Shown here one piece after another: positions 41,144 to 48,896 of a stretch of 64,000 nucleotides of DNA. Source of the stretch: Hydrogenophaga sp. GTDB taxonomy: Bacteria > Pseudomonadota > Gammaproteobacteria > Burkholderiales > Burkholderiaceae_C. Every line of letters starts with the position of its first letter. Within the stretch, counting starts at the first letter, position 1. Where the stretch lies: NCBI GenBank assembly GCA_018993155.1, contig JAGKSX010000068.1, forward strand, positions 16,461 through 80,460, read 5' to 3'. The position numbers and the translations under genes were made by a program. The notes beneath the pieces are model-generated. The model was not told where the DNA came from, ran no database searches, and worked only from the letters and a program-made list of their open reading frames with translations.

Positions 41144-41566
41144 TCAGACCGGCAGCGGGCCTTCGTACGAGGCCCAGGCCACGTGCGATTCGTGCAGGGT
41201 CACCTTCATCTGCCGCAGGCCGGCCGACTGCGCGGTGGGCAGCGCCTGCGCACCAAGCGCGCCGGCCGCGATGCGCACGGCGATGTGGTCGAAGATCACG
41301 CGCGCCAGGAACTCGGTCGTGGTGTTGCGGCCCTTGAACTCGGGCATCTCATCCAGGTTCTGGAAGTTGAGCACGGCCAGTGTCTCGCGCAGCACCTGCG
41401 TAGCCAGGCCGATGTCGACCACGATGCCGTCGGCATCCAGCGCCTCGCGGCGCAGTTCGAGGTCCACCACGTAGGTGGCGCCGTGCATGCGCTGGGCCGG
41501 CCCGAACACCGCGCCCTGGAAGCTGTGGGCGATCATGAAATGGTCTCTGACGTTGACGGCGTACAT
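41144..41566 (-). CDS. 6-pyruvoyl-tetrahydropterin synthase / QueD family protein
   Basis: 140 residues of the PTPS T-fold. It starts [18 protein letters not shown], with a zinc-ligand His in IAHSF, and has [12 protein letters not shown] with another candidate His. [21 protein letters not shown] follows, containing the conserved Asn-Thr-Thr-Glu substrate block. The canonical family makes 6-pyruvoyl- or 6-carboxy-tetrahydropterin. Not adjacent to queC or queE, so a queuosine role is not supported. It lies between the alcohol dehydrogenase and glycosyltransferase genes. Confidence 0.85.
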   Translation of the reverse strand: MYAVNVRDHFMIAHSFQGAVFGPAQRMHGATYVVDLELRREALDADGIVVDIGLATQVLRETLAVLNFQNLDEMPEFKGRNTTTEFLARVIFDHIAVRIAAGALGAQALPTAQSAGLRQMKVTLHESHVAWASYEGPLPV

Positions 41567-41597
41567 CGGTCGGGGGTCCTTTGAAAGGCGGGAAGGA

Positions 41598-42602
41598 TCA
41601 CGCAGGGTAGTCGATGCGCTGGCACAGGGTGTCGGGCGCACCGGCGCCGGCCAGCCGCGCGAGCACCTGCGGCAGCTCGGCGAAGGGTGCGCTGTGGGTG
41701 ACCAGCGCGTCCAGCGCCGGCTCGGTGAGCAGCGAGAGCGCGAGTTCCAGGCGCTGGCGGTGGCTCCAGCGGTCGCGCTGGCGCTTGGCCACATGGCCTA
41801 CCTGCGAGCTCTTGAGCGTGAGCCGCTGCGAATGGAAGGCCTCGCCCAGCGGCACGCTGACCGGGCGACTGCCGTACCAGCTGAGTTCGAGCACCGTGGC
41901 CTCGAAGGCCGCAAGCCGCAGCGCGGTGGCCAGCCCGGCCGACTGGCCGCTGGTGTGGATGACCAGATCGGCCTGGGCTTGCGCCGCTTCGGGCAGGGCA
42001 AAACCGGCACCGAGCGTGGCCGCGATGCCCGCGCGCGCGGGGTTCGTGTCCACCACCTGCACGCGGCCTTGGGGCAGGCGCGCCGCGAGCCAGGCCACCA
42101 GCAGGCCGAGCGTGCCCCCGCCCACCACGGCGATGTGCTCGCCTGGGTTGGGCTGGCCGTCCCACAGGGCGTTGATGGCGGTTTCCAGGTTCGCGGCCAG
42201 CACGGCGCGCGCGGCGGGCACCCCGGCGGGCAGCGGCACCAGCACGGACGCGGGCACCTGGAACACCGTCTGGTGCGGATAGAGGCAGAACACCTCGCGC
42301 CCGAGCAGCTCGGGCGGCCCGGCTTCGACCACACCCACGTTCACGTAACCGTATTTCACCGGGCCGGGGAAATCGCCCGCCTGGAACGGCGCGCGCATGC
42401 GCTGCGCCTCGCTGGCGGGCACCTCGCCCCGGAACACCAGGCCCTCGGTGCCCCGGCTCACGCCGGTGTGCAGGGTGCGCACGCGGGCGAAGCCTTCGGG
42501 AAGCGGTGGCAGGGTTTCGTCGCGGATCTCGGCGAGGCCGGGGCTGACCACCCAGCAAGCCTGGGCGGAAACGGCGGCGGACGGATCGGAGGCGATGGGC
42601 AT
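41598..42602 (-). CDS. Zinc-binding-type alcohol dehydrogenase (MDR family)
   Basis: 334 residues of the medium-chain dehydrogenase fold. The NAD(P) loop is [19 protein letters not shown] (about 158-176), followed by [16 protein letters not shown]. Catalytic-domain features are shortened: the usual four-cysteine structural zinc lobe is absent, and only [13 protein letters not shown] covers the region. It is the first gene of the leftward operon and is divergent from the CDP-alcohol phosphotransferase gene across a 220-bp region with repeated GTGGTGTCGG elements. Confidence 0.82.
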   Translation of the reverse strand: MPIASDPSAAVSAQACWVVSPGLAEIRDETLPPLPEGFARVRTLHTGVSRGTEGLVFRGEVPASEAQRMRAPFQAGDFPGPVKYGYVNVGVVEAGPPELLGREVFCLYPHQTVFQVPASVLVPLPAGVPAARAVLAANLETAINALWDGQPNPGEHIAVVGGGTLGLLVAWLAARLPQGRVQVVDTNPARAGIAATLGAGFALPEAAQAQADLVIHTSGQSAGLATALRLAAFEATVLELSWYGSRPVSVPLGEAFHSQRLTLKSSQVGHVAKRQRDRWSHRQRLELALSLLTEPALDALVTHSAPFAELPQVLARLAGAGAPDTLCQRIDYPA

Positions 42603-42615
42603 GGACGAAGGGGGG

Positions 42616-42785
42616 GTGGTGTCGGCGGGGTGGGCGTAGTTTGACCCATCATCGCCGACACCACTGCCTGCCCCTGGTGGTGCCCGACCCCGTGAACGCC
42701 GTCTCGGCCGATTTCTTCGGCATCGGCTTCAACCGCTGCGCCGCCGCCATGGCGCCGGTGAACGAATCGGCGAATGTGGTGTCGG
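42616..42785. promoter_or_regulatory. Divergent control region with three GTGGTGTCGG elements
   Basis: GTGGTGTCGGCG (42616-42627) has a perfect inverted copy CGCCGACACCAC (42653-42664). A third, direct copy GTGGTGTCGG lies at 42776-42785. All fall between the divergent alcohol dehydrogenase and CDP-alcohol phosphotransferase genes and may be operators for a shared regulator. Confidence 0.45.
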
Positions 42786-42800
42786 AAGGAGGCGCATGCC

Positions 42801-42881
42801 ATGATCGCCGGTACCGCCCACCATGAAGACCACCGGAGCCTCCCTCGCCCCAGCCCCGGGCCTTGCCGGCCTGCGGCGTGA
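42801..42881 (+). CDS. Possible 26-codon leader peptide overlapping the CDP-alcohol phosphotransferase start
   Basis: ATG at 42801 sits 8 bases after AAGGAGG and reads MIAGTAHHEDHRSLPRPSPG... to a stop at 42881, out of frame with the downstream enzyme. It may be a translational control peptide or chance; the product has no recognisable features. Confidence 0.25.
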   Translation: MIAGTAHHEDHRSLPRPSPGPCRPAA

Positions 42882-43602
42882 CGCCGCGCGCGATCTGGCG
42901 GTGGTGGCGGCCCTGGTGGGCGCGCTCGCCAGCGCGCTGGGCGCGGCGGGCGGCCTGGGCCTGGACTACATGGCCAAGACCTGGCTGGTGTATGGCCTGG
43001 GCGCCTGGCTGGTGTGGCGCGCCCTGGCCCACCACCCGCATCCGCGTTTCGGCCCCGCCAATCGCGTGACCCTGGTGCGGCTGGGCTCAATGGCCCTGCT
43101 CGCGGCCCTGGTGGGCGAGGCCCTGCCCCGCCCGCCCCTGGCTTCAATGGCCCCAGCGGCCTGGTGGCTGGTGGTGATCGCCACCACCACGGCCCTGCTC
43201 GATGCGGTGGACGGCGCGCTGGCCCGGCGCAGCGGCCTGGCCAGCGCCTTCGGCGCCCGTTTCGACATGGAGACCGACGCGGCGTTCACCCTGGTGCTGT
43301 GCGCGCTGGTGCTGCAGGCCGGCCAGGCCGGGCCCTGGGTGCTGGCGTCGGGGTTGATGCGCTATGCCTTCGTGGGCGCCTCGAAGCCCTGGCCCTGGCT
43401 GGCCGGCGCCCTGCCGCCGAGCAAGCGCCGCCAGACGGTGTGCGTGGTGCAGATCACCGCGCTCATCATCTGCCTGGGGCCCATCGTGCCACCCTGGCTG
43501 GCGGCCTCGCTGGCCGCTTTCAGCCTGGCCTTGCTGAGCCTTTCGTTCGCCGTCGACATCCGGACCCTGGCGCGGCAGCGCCCCACCCTCACGGAGACCT
43601 GA
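42823..43602 (+). CDS. CDP-alcohol phosphatidyltransferase family protein
   Basis: 259-residue membrane enzyme with about six hydrophobic segments. The complete catalytic signature is present: D127-x2-D130-G131-x2-A134-R135-x8-G144-x3-D148-x3-D152. The family moves a phospho-alcohol from CDP-alcohol to an acceptor alcohol; the substrate is unknown. The start is uncertain: no ribosome site precedes the ATG at 42823, and the strong AAGGAGG at 42786-42792 instead fits an overlapping 26-codon frame (42801-42881). YceI follows after 3 bp. Confidence 0.88.
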   Translation: MKTTGASLAPAPGLAGLRRDAARDLAVVAALVGALASALGAAGGLGLDYMAKTWLVYGLGAWLVWRALAHHPHPRFGPANRVTLVRLGSMALLAALVGEALPRPPLASMAPAAWWLVVIATTTALLDAVDGALARRSGLASAFGARFDMETDAAFTLVLCALVLQAGQAGPWVLASGLMRYAFVGASKPWPWLAGALPPSKRRQTVCVVQITALIICLGPIVPPWLAASLAAFSLALLSLSFAVDIRTLARQRPTLTET

Positions 43603-43605
43603 GCC

Positions 43606-44223
43606 ATGCGCACTTCTGCTTTCTCCTTTTCTTCCCTCCTCCTGCCACTGGCGCTGTGCGCCCAGCTGCTGGCCGCCGCGCCCGCGCACGCCCAGGCGGC
43701 CAAGTACGAGCTGGACCCGGACCACATCACCATCGCGTTCCTGGTGGACCACATCGGCTACGCCAAGGTGCTGGGCATGTTCCGCTCGGCGCGCGGCAGC
43801 TACCGCTTCGACGAGGCCACGGCCACGTTGTCGGACGTGCGCATCGAGGTGGAGACGGCCAGCGTCTTCAGCAACCAGCGCAAGCGCGACGAGCATCTGA
43901 AGGGCCCCGACTTCCTGAACAGCGGCGAGTTCCCGCGCATGGTGTTCACCGCCAGCAGCGCCAAACGCACCAGCGAGCGCAACTTCGAGATCAGCGGCCA
44001 ACTGGAGCTGCTGGGCAAGTCGCAACCCCTCACGCTGCAGGCCACCTGGAACAAGAGCGCCGAGTCGCCCATGGGCGGCCCGCTGCGCAAGCCCTACACC
44101 ATGGGCGTGTCCGCGCGCGGCAGCTTCAAGCGCAGCGCCTACGGCATGAACTACGCGGTGTCCAACGGCTGGGTCGGTGACGAGGTGCCGCTGATCATCG
44201 AGTTCGAAGCGGTGCGCCAGTGA
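43606..44223 (+). CDS. YceI family periplasmic protein
   Basis: 205 residues. A signal peptide (about 1-30, cleavage near AHAQA) precedes the YceI lipocalin-like fold with YELDPDHITIAFLVDHIGY and a C-terminal MNYAVSNGWVGDEVPLIIEFE. YceI proteins bind isoprenoid or lipid ligands in the periplasm. It is encoded between a CDP-alcohol phosphotransferase and an LtaS-like membrane protein, so it may shuttle a lipid intermediate. The stop overlaps the next gene GTG (GTGA). Confidence 0.92.
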   Translation: MRTSAFSFSSLLLPLALCAQLLAAAPAHAQAAKYELDPDHITIAFLVDHIGYAKVLGMFRSARGSYRFDEATATLSDVRIEVETASVFSNQRKRDEHLKGPDFLNSGEFPRMVFTASSAKRTSERNFEISGQLELLGKSQPLTLQATWNKSAESPMGGPLRKPYTMGVSARGSFKRSAYGMNYAVSNGWVGDEVPLIIEFEAVRQ

Positions 44224-45923
44224 GCGGCGCGCGCGCCGCGCCGCCGCGGTGGTTGCCGTGGCTGCTGCGCTTCGGCCTGGCGTTCGCGCTGCTCAACGCG
44301 CTGTGGACCTTCGAGAACCGCTGGCCGGGTTTCGGCGTGCGCACCATGCCGCGCCTGTCGTTCGAGCTGTGCCTGGCCGTGGTGGCGCTGATGGGCTGGG
44401 TGCTCTGGCGCGGCCGGCTCTCGGCGCGCGCGGCCACCGCGTTGTCCCTTGGCTTCGTCTTCCTGGTGCTGGTGCGTTACGCGGACGTGACGGCCCCGGC
44501 CGTGCTGGGCCGACCGGTCAATGTGTATTGGGACGGGCGCCACGCCGCCGAACTGCTGCGGCTGGCCGCCCAGACCCTGCCCGCTTGGCAGCTGCTGGGC
44601 CTGGCGCTGGCGCTGCTGCTGGGCGCGGTGCTGCTGGTGGGCCTGGTGCGCCACGCGATCTTGGTGCTGGCGCGGTGCCTGGCTTGGGAGCGCCCCCGGC
44701 CCTGGCTGCTGGCCGCCGTGGCCGCGTGCACGCTCAGTTTCGCCGCCTACGTGCCAGGTGAGCGCGACACCCGCTGGTTCTTCTCGCTGCCGCTCACACC
44801 CACGCTCGTGCACCAGGGCCAGTTGCTGGCGCGCGTGGCCCGGCCGGCCTCGGCCGAGTCGGTGCTGGGCGCGGGCCCGGCCTTCGACGGCGATCTCTCC
44901 GGCCTGATGGGGCCACGCGGCCCGGCGGACGTGCTGCTGGTGTTCGCCGAGTCCTATGGCACGGTGAGCTTCGACCGGCCCGAGCAGGCCGCCGGGCTGG
45001 TGGCGGCGCGCGCAGCGCTGGACGGAGCCATCCACGCCGGCGGCCGCACCGTGGTCAGCGCGCGCGTCACCGCGCCCACCTTCGGCGGTGCCTCGTGGCT
45101 GTCGCACGCCGCGCTGCTGGCCGGCGTGGACACCAGCGACCCGGGCGACCACGACCTGCTGCTCGCCAGCGACCGGCCCACGCTGGTGCGCCATTTCGCG
45201 CGCCATGGCTACCGCACCGTGGGCTGGATGCCCGGCCTCAAGCGCCCCTGGCCCGAGGGCGCCTTCTACGGCTTCGACCGCCTCGCGAAGGACGCCGACA
45301 TGGGCTACACCGGACCCGACTTCGGCTACTGGCGCATTCCCGACCAGGCGGCGCTGGCGCTGCTGCACACGCAGGAACTCGCGCCCACCACGGATCGCGC
45401 GCCGCGCTTCGTGGTGTTTCCGACCACCAGCACGCACGCGCCGTTTCACCCGCTCGCGCCCTTCGTGCCGGGCGGCTCGCTGCGCACCGGCCCCCAGACC
45501 TACGGCGCAGCGCAGGCCCTGGCCGCGCAGGCGGCGCCGCTGGCGGTGCGCGAGCCCCTGCCGCCCTACCTGGAGAGCCTGCGCTACCAGCACGCCTGGC
45601 TGGCGGACTACCTGAAGCAGCGCTCGGCGCGACCGCTGGTGATGGTGGTGGTGGGCGACCACCAGCCGCCCGCGCTGGTGAGCGGGCCCGCGGTGTCGTG
45701 GGACGTGCCGGTGCACGTGATCAGCGAGGACCGCGCCCTGCTGCAGCGCCTGCTGGGCAACGGCTTCGCGCCCGGCCTCACGCCGCCGGCGGAGGCGCTG
45801 GGGCCGATGCAGCGGCTGACCGAGGTGCTGCTGGCGGTGTTCAACGCGCCCGGGGCACACGAGGTGCAAGGCTTCGAGCACGTGGGCGCGCCCGCGAGCA
45901 GCGCGCCGCACACCGGGTCCTGA
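44220..45923 (+). CDS. Membrane-bound sulfatase-superfamily protein (LtaS/OpgB-like)
   Basis: 567 residues. Five hydrophobic segments in the first 190 residues precede an extracytoplasmic alkaline-phosphatase-superfamily domain. Its metal site includes VLLVFAESYG, the nucleophile region TFGGASWLSH, PTTSTHAPFHP and VVVGDHQPP. LtaS, OpgB and EptA-type enzymes with this layout transfer phosphoglycerol or phosphoethanolamine from lipids to glycans. The start is GTG, sharing bases with the YceI stop. It probably works with the upstream CDP-alcohol phosphotransferase in an envelope-lipid pathway. Confidence 0.82.
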   Translation: MSGARAAPPRWLPWLLRFGLAFALLNALWTFENRWPGFGVRTMPRLSFELCLAVVALMGWVLWRGRLSARAATALSLGFVFLVLVRYADVTAPAVLGRPVNVYWDGRHAAELLRLAAQTLPAWQLLGLALALLLGAVLLVGLVRHAILVLARCLAWERPRPWLLAAVAACTLSFAAYVPGERDTRWFFSLPLTPTLVHQGQLLARVARPASAESVLGAGPAFDGDLSGLMGPRGPADVLLVFAESYGTVSFDRPEQAAGLVAARAALDGAIHAGGRTVVSARVTAPTFGGASWLSHAALLAGVDTSDPGDHDLLLASDRPTLVRHFARHGYRTVGWMPGLKRPWPEGAFYGFDRLAKDADMGYTGPDFGYWRIPDQAALALLHTQELAPTTDRAPRFVVFPTTSTHAPFHPLAPFVPGGSLRTGPQTYGAAQALAAQAAPLAVREPLPPYLESLRYQHAWLADYLKQRSARPLVMVVVGDHQPPALVSGPAVSWDVPVHVISEDRALLQRLLGNGFAPGLTPPAEALGPMQRLTEVLLAVFNAPGAHEVQGFEHVGAPASSAPHTGS

Positions 45924-45929
45924 GGCGGC

Positions 45930-46688
45930 TCAGGCCACGAGCCAGGCGTGCACGTCGCCCGAGGGCGCGTCCGCCGGCAAGGCGCACAGCCAGCCGCGCA
46001 TCGCCTCGGCAACCTCGCCTTCGGGCTGGAGCAGGTGCTGCCGCTCGCCCAGCGACGCCGCATAACGGTAGCGCCCGGGCCCGGCCAGGGCTTCGAGCCG
46101 GTCGATGCAGCCCAGCGCCACGTCGCGCACGGCCGGCACGAACTCGAAGGACAGCGCCGGCAGGGGCTGGCTCAGGCCCATGAGCACCTCCAGCTCGAAA
46201 CCCTCTACATCGATCTTCACGAAGTCGGGTCGCCCATGGGTGGCAATCAGCGCGTCCAGCGTGGTCACGGGCACGAGTGGCCCGGCTTCCCAGCGCACAC
46301 CGCGGAACGACGGTGCCGCGCCCGCGCGCCGCACAAAATCGGTGGAAAGCGTGGCCACGGTGGGCGTGCGCGGGCTGGCCATCAGGCGGGCTTCGCCGGG
46401 CGCGCGACCCAGGGCCTGCGGCAGCAGCGCCACCTGCGCATCGTGACCGAAGCGGCGCCCGAGCAGCCGCACGAAATCGGGCTGCGGCTCCAGCGCGACC
46501 ACGCGCGCGCCGAGCTGGCGGAACGCCGCCACGCGGTTGCCGGCATGGGCGCCGACGTCGAACGCCAGACCACCCACCGGCAGGAAGCGGCGGTAGAAGC
46601 GCCGCAGCTGCGCGCCGCGCCAGGGGATGGCGCGGTACACGAGGAAGGAGCGCAGCAGGCCGAGCGGACGGTCGATCGCGCGGCTCAT
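45930..46688 (-). CDS. FkbM family methyltransferase
   Basis: 252 residues. The SAM-binding region is LAFDVGAHAGNRVAAF (about 41-56). LEPQPDFVRLL and the FkbM signature VKIDVEGFELEVLMGL follow in the middle. The substrate is unknown; family members O-methylate sugars and polyketides. The ATG overlaps the stop of the OmpA-like gene (ATGA), so it is co-expressed with that envelope protein rather than with the converging LtaS-like gene. Confidence 0.88.
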   Translation of the reverse strand: MSRAIDRPLGLLRSFLVYRAIPWRGAQLRRFYRRFLPVGGLAFDVGAHAGNRVAAFRQLGARVVALEPQPDFVRLLGRRFGHDAQVALLPQALGRAPGEARLMASPRTPTVATLSTDFVRRAGAAPSFRGVRWEAGPLVPVTTLDALIATHGRPDFVKIDVEGFELEVLMGLSQPLPALSFEFVPAVRDVALGCIDRLEALAGPGRYRYAASLGERQHLLQPEGEVAEAMRGWLCALPADAPSGDVHAWLVA

Positions 46689-47734
46689 CGCGGGCGCTGG
46701 GGGGGCAAGGGGATGAGGATCATCTGGACGGTCCGGTTGGCCGGGTTCTCGGTGTCCTGCGCCGTCAGCGCCGGAAGGTCTTTCTTCGCCAGCGGGGCCA
46801 CGAAGATGCGGGCCGCGCCAATGCCGCCCTGCTCGCGCAGCAGCTCGGCCACGCTGCGGGCGCGGCGCATCGCGAGCGCGTCGTTGAGCGCATCGCCCCC
46901 GACCGTGTCGGTGTGGGCCACGATCAGGACACCCACGTCGGGGTGCGCACGCAGGTGGTCGCGGGCCTTGTCGATGTCCGCCACGGCCTGCCGCGAGAGC
47001 TCGGCCTTGCCGGTCGCGAAGAGCACCGGCGGCAGCACCGGCAAGGGGTCGGCCGCCCCCACCGGCGAGGGGCTCGACGGCAGCACCACGTAGACCGTGG
47101 GCGCGCTGGCCGCCTCCTTCTTCGGCGCGTTGGAGGCCACCGCGAACACGGCGATGGAGATGATCGCCGCCAGGCCGGCCCAGAAGACGGTATCGATGCC
47201 TCTGGACACGCGCACATGCAGGCGCGTGAACGCGCTCCAGTGGTTGACGGCCGCCAGCGCGTCGGCCAGGCGGTCGTACTCCTCCTTGCGATCGACCTTC
47301 GTGGTGTCGGCCTGGTAGTGCTCCCAGGCCATGCGCTTCTCTTCGATCAGGCGGCTCACCGAATCGATGCGCGGGCTGTTCGGGTCGTTGGGGTTGCGCT
47401 TGGGCAGCAGCTCGTCCTTGCGCCGCGCGAACTCGGCCTGCACGGCGAGGATCTCGGGGTCCTGGGTGGTGTCGATCAGCAGGTTGGTGTACGCCAGATC
47501 GGGCGTGAGCACGAACAGCAGGCGGCGCACGGACCAGCCCAGCAGCAGCAACGACACGAGCAAGGCCAGCGAGGCCACGATCCAGCGCGGGCTGAACAGT
47601 TCGAGCGAGCCGTAGCCGGAAAACGGCGCACCGGCCAGCAGCACGCCGGCGATGCCGCCGAACACAGCGATCAGCGTCTTGACGTTGTCGCGCAGGCTGG
47701 CCTTGGCGACGACATAGGGATCGGCGGCGGCCAT
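46685..47734 (-). CDS. OmpA-domain protein with N-terminal membrane region
   Basis: 349 residues. Two hydrophobic segments lie at about 20-38 and 52-72, a cytoplasmic-looking linker of about 110 residues follows, then a third transmembrane helix at about 183-203. A C-terminal OmpA/MotB peptidoglycan-binding domain contains LFATGKAELS and LIVAHTDTVGGDALNDALAM. The layout resembles an inner-membrane anchored, peptidoglycan-binding protein rather than a porin. It lies between the proline-rich protein gene (6 bp upstream) and the FkbM gene (overlapping). Confidence 0.85.
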   Translation of the reverse strand: MAAADPYVVAKASLRDNVKTLIAVFGGIAGVLLAGAPFSGYGSLELFSPRWIVASLALLVSLLLLGWSVRRLLFVLTPDLAYTNLLIDTTQDPEILAVQAEFARRKDELLPKRNPNDPNSPRIDSVSRLIEEKRMAWEHYQADTTKVDRKEEYDRLADALAAVNHWSAFTRLHVRVSRGIDTVFWAGLAAIISIAVFAVASNAPKKEAASAPTVYVVLPSSPSPVGAADPLPVLPPVLFATGKAELSRQAVADIDKARDHLRAHPDVGVLIVAHTDTVGGDALNDALAMRRARSVAELLREQGGIGAARIFVAPLAKKDLPALTAQDTENPANRTVQMILIPLPPQRPR

Positions 47735-47740
47735 GGCGCC

Positions 47741-48271
47741 CTACTCCAGCGGATCGTTGTGCCAGAAGCGCAGCACGTCCAGGCCCAGGTCCGGCTCCTT
47801 CAGCAGCTTCTGCAGCCGGCCCAGCTCATGGCTGGCGTCGGGCGACGACAGGGTGCCGACGTCCACGTCCAGCACCGTGATCGCGCCGAAGCGCAGGGGC
47901 TTCACGCGCGTCACCCGCTGGCGCACCAGGCGCTGCAGGCTCTCCGGGTCCAGGCCCTTGAATTCGGCAAGCTTCCAGCGCTCGATGCCGGCGACCTCGA
48001 CCACGAAGAGCTCGCGCGCGTCGAACGGCTCCTGCGTGCTGGATTCGATGAACATCACCCCCGGCGGCGTGGCCGGTTCGGGTGCGGGCGGCCTGGGCGG
48101 TGGTGGCGAGGGGGATGCCACCGGCGAGGGCGCGGGGGCCGGGCTGGCGGCGGGGCTGGGTTTGGCGCTGCCCCCGCCATCGCCGCCACCGGGGAGCTTC
48201 ACTTCGATCCAGTCCCGTCCACACTGGATCTGAATCGTGCCGTACGGTGTGAAGGTGTATTCGATCGACAT
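47741..48271 (-). CDS. Proline-rich two-part protein (function unknown)
   Basis: 176 residues. A short N-terminal beta-rich part (1-33, MSIEYTFTPYGTIQIQCG) and a Pro/Ala/Ser linker (about 34-70) lead to a C-terminal globular part. There is no signal peptide. AGGAGG 8 bases before the ATG at 48271 fixes the start. It is first in a three-gene unit with the OmpA-like and FkbM genes. I do not recognise the family; a scaffold or adaptor for the OmpA-like protein is a guess. Confidence 0.65.
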   Translation of the reverse strand: MSIEYTFTPYGTIQIQCGRDWIEVKLPGGGDGGGSAKPSPAASPAPAPSPVASPSPPPPRPPAPEPATPPGVMFIESSTQEPFDARELFVVEVAGIERWKLAEFKGLDPESLQRLVRQRVTRVKPLRFGAITVLDVDVGTLSSPDASHELGRLQKLLKEPDLGLDVLRFWHNDPLE

Positions 48272-48392
48272 TCCGCGTCCCTCCTCAGGCACTGGAAGTC
48301 ACGGGGATCCCGGCCGCCGGGGTCCCCTGACACAGCCTGTCGCAGAATATCACCTTCGTTTGCAAATGCACACCCAGGGCGGCCGGCAGACC

Positions 48393-48896
48393 TCAGGTCA
48401 GCAGACAGCTGACCCGCTCGACGCCCCGGTCGGGCGGCTCGTCGAAACCGGCCTCCAGGCCGTGCTTGCGCATGAAGGCGAGCATGCGCAGGTTGATGTC
48501 GAGCACGTCGCCGTAAAGATGGCGCAGACCGGCCTCGCGCGCGCCGGCGATGAGGGTGGTCATCAGGCGGCTGGCCACCCCGGAGCCCTGCCAGCCGTCG
48601 AGCACGCTCAGGGCCAGCTCGGCGCTGCCTTGTTCGGCATCGACGACGAACCAGCCCGCCTCGCCGATGATTTCCTCGCCGTCCGGGCCCCAGATGCAGG
48701 CCACCCAGGCCGCGTGCCGCACGCCGTCGGCGTTGACGAGGTAGGCGATCAGCTTGGGCGAGGCGCCGTTCACGCTGCCGTGGAAGCGGTTGCGGCGCGA
48801 GGACCCGCTGAGTCCCAGCACGAAGCCCTGCATGGTTTGCGAGTCTTCGGTGCGCACGCGGCGCACGAAGACGGGCGGCCTTGCGGTGGGCGTCAT
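48393..48896 (-). CDS. GNAT family N-acetyltransferase
   Basis: 167 residues. The acetyl-CoA-binding motif A is ELALSVLDGWQGSGVASRLM (about 93-112), preceded by the GEAGWFVVD strand. The target is unknown; family relatives include domains that acetylate lysines. Its ATG overlaps the stop of the PP2C response regulator gene by 4 bp. It is thus the last gene of the seven-gene signalling operon and could modify one of its partners. Confidence 0.85.
   Translation of the reverse strand: MTPTARPPVFVRRVRTEDSQTMQGFVLGLSGSSRRNRFHGSVNGASPKLIAYLVNADGVRHAAWVACIWGPDGEEIIGEAGWFVVDAEQGSAELALSVLDGWQGSGVASRLMTTLIAGAREAGLRHLYGDVLDINLRMLAFMRKHGLEAGFDEPPDRGVERVSCLLT

Noticed and set aside
41144-41566. Queuosine pathway QueD
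   Set aside because: No queC, queE or queF neighbours; the gene sits between an alcohol dehydrogenase and a glycosyltransferase.
42641-42826. A 61-codon plus-strand frame in the divergent region before the CDP-alcohol gene
   Set aside because: It overlaps candidate operator repeats and lacks a ribosome site or recognisable features.
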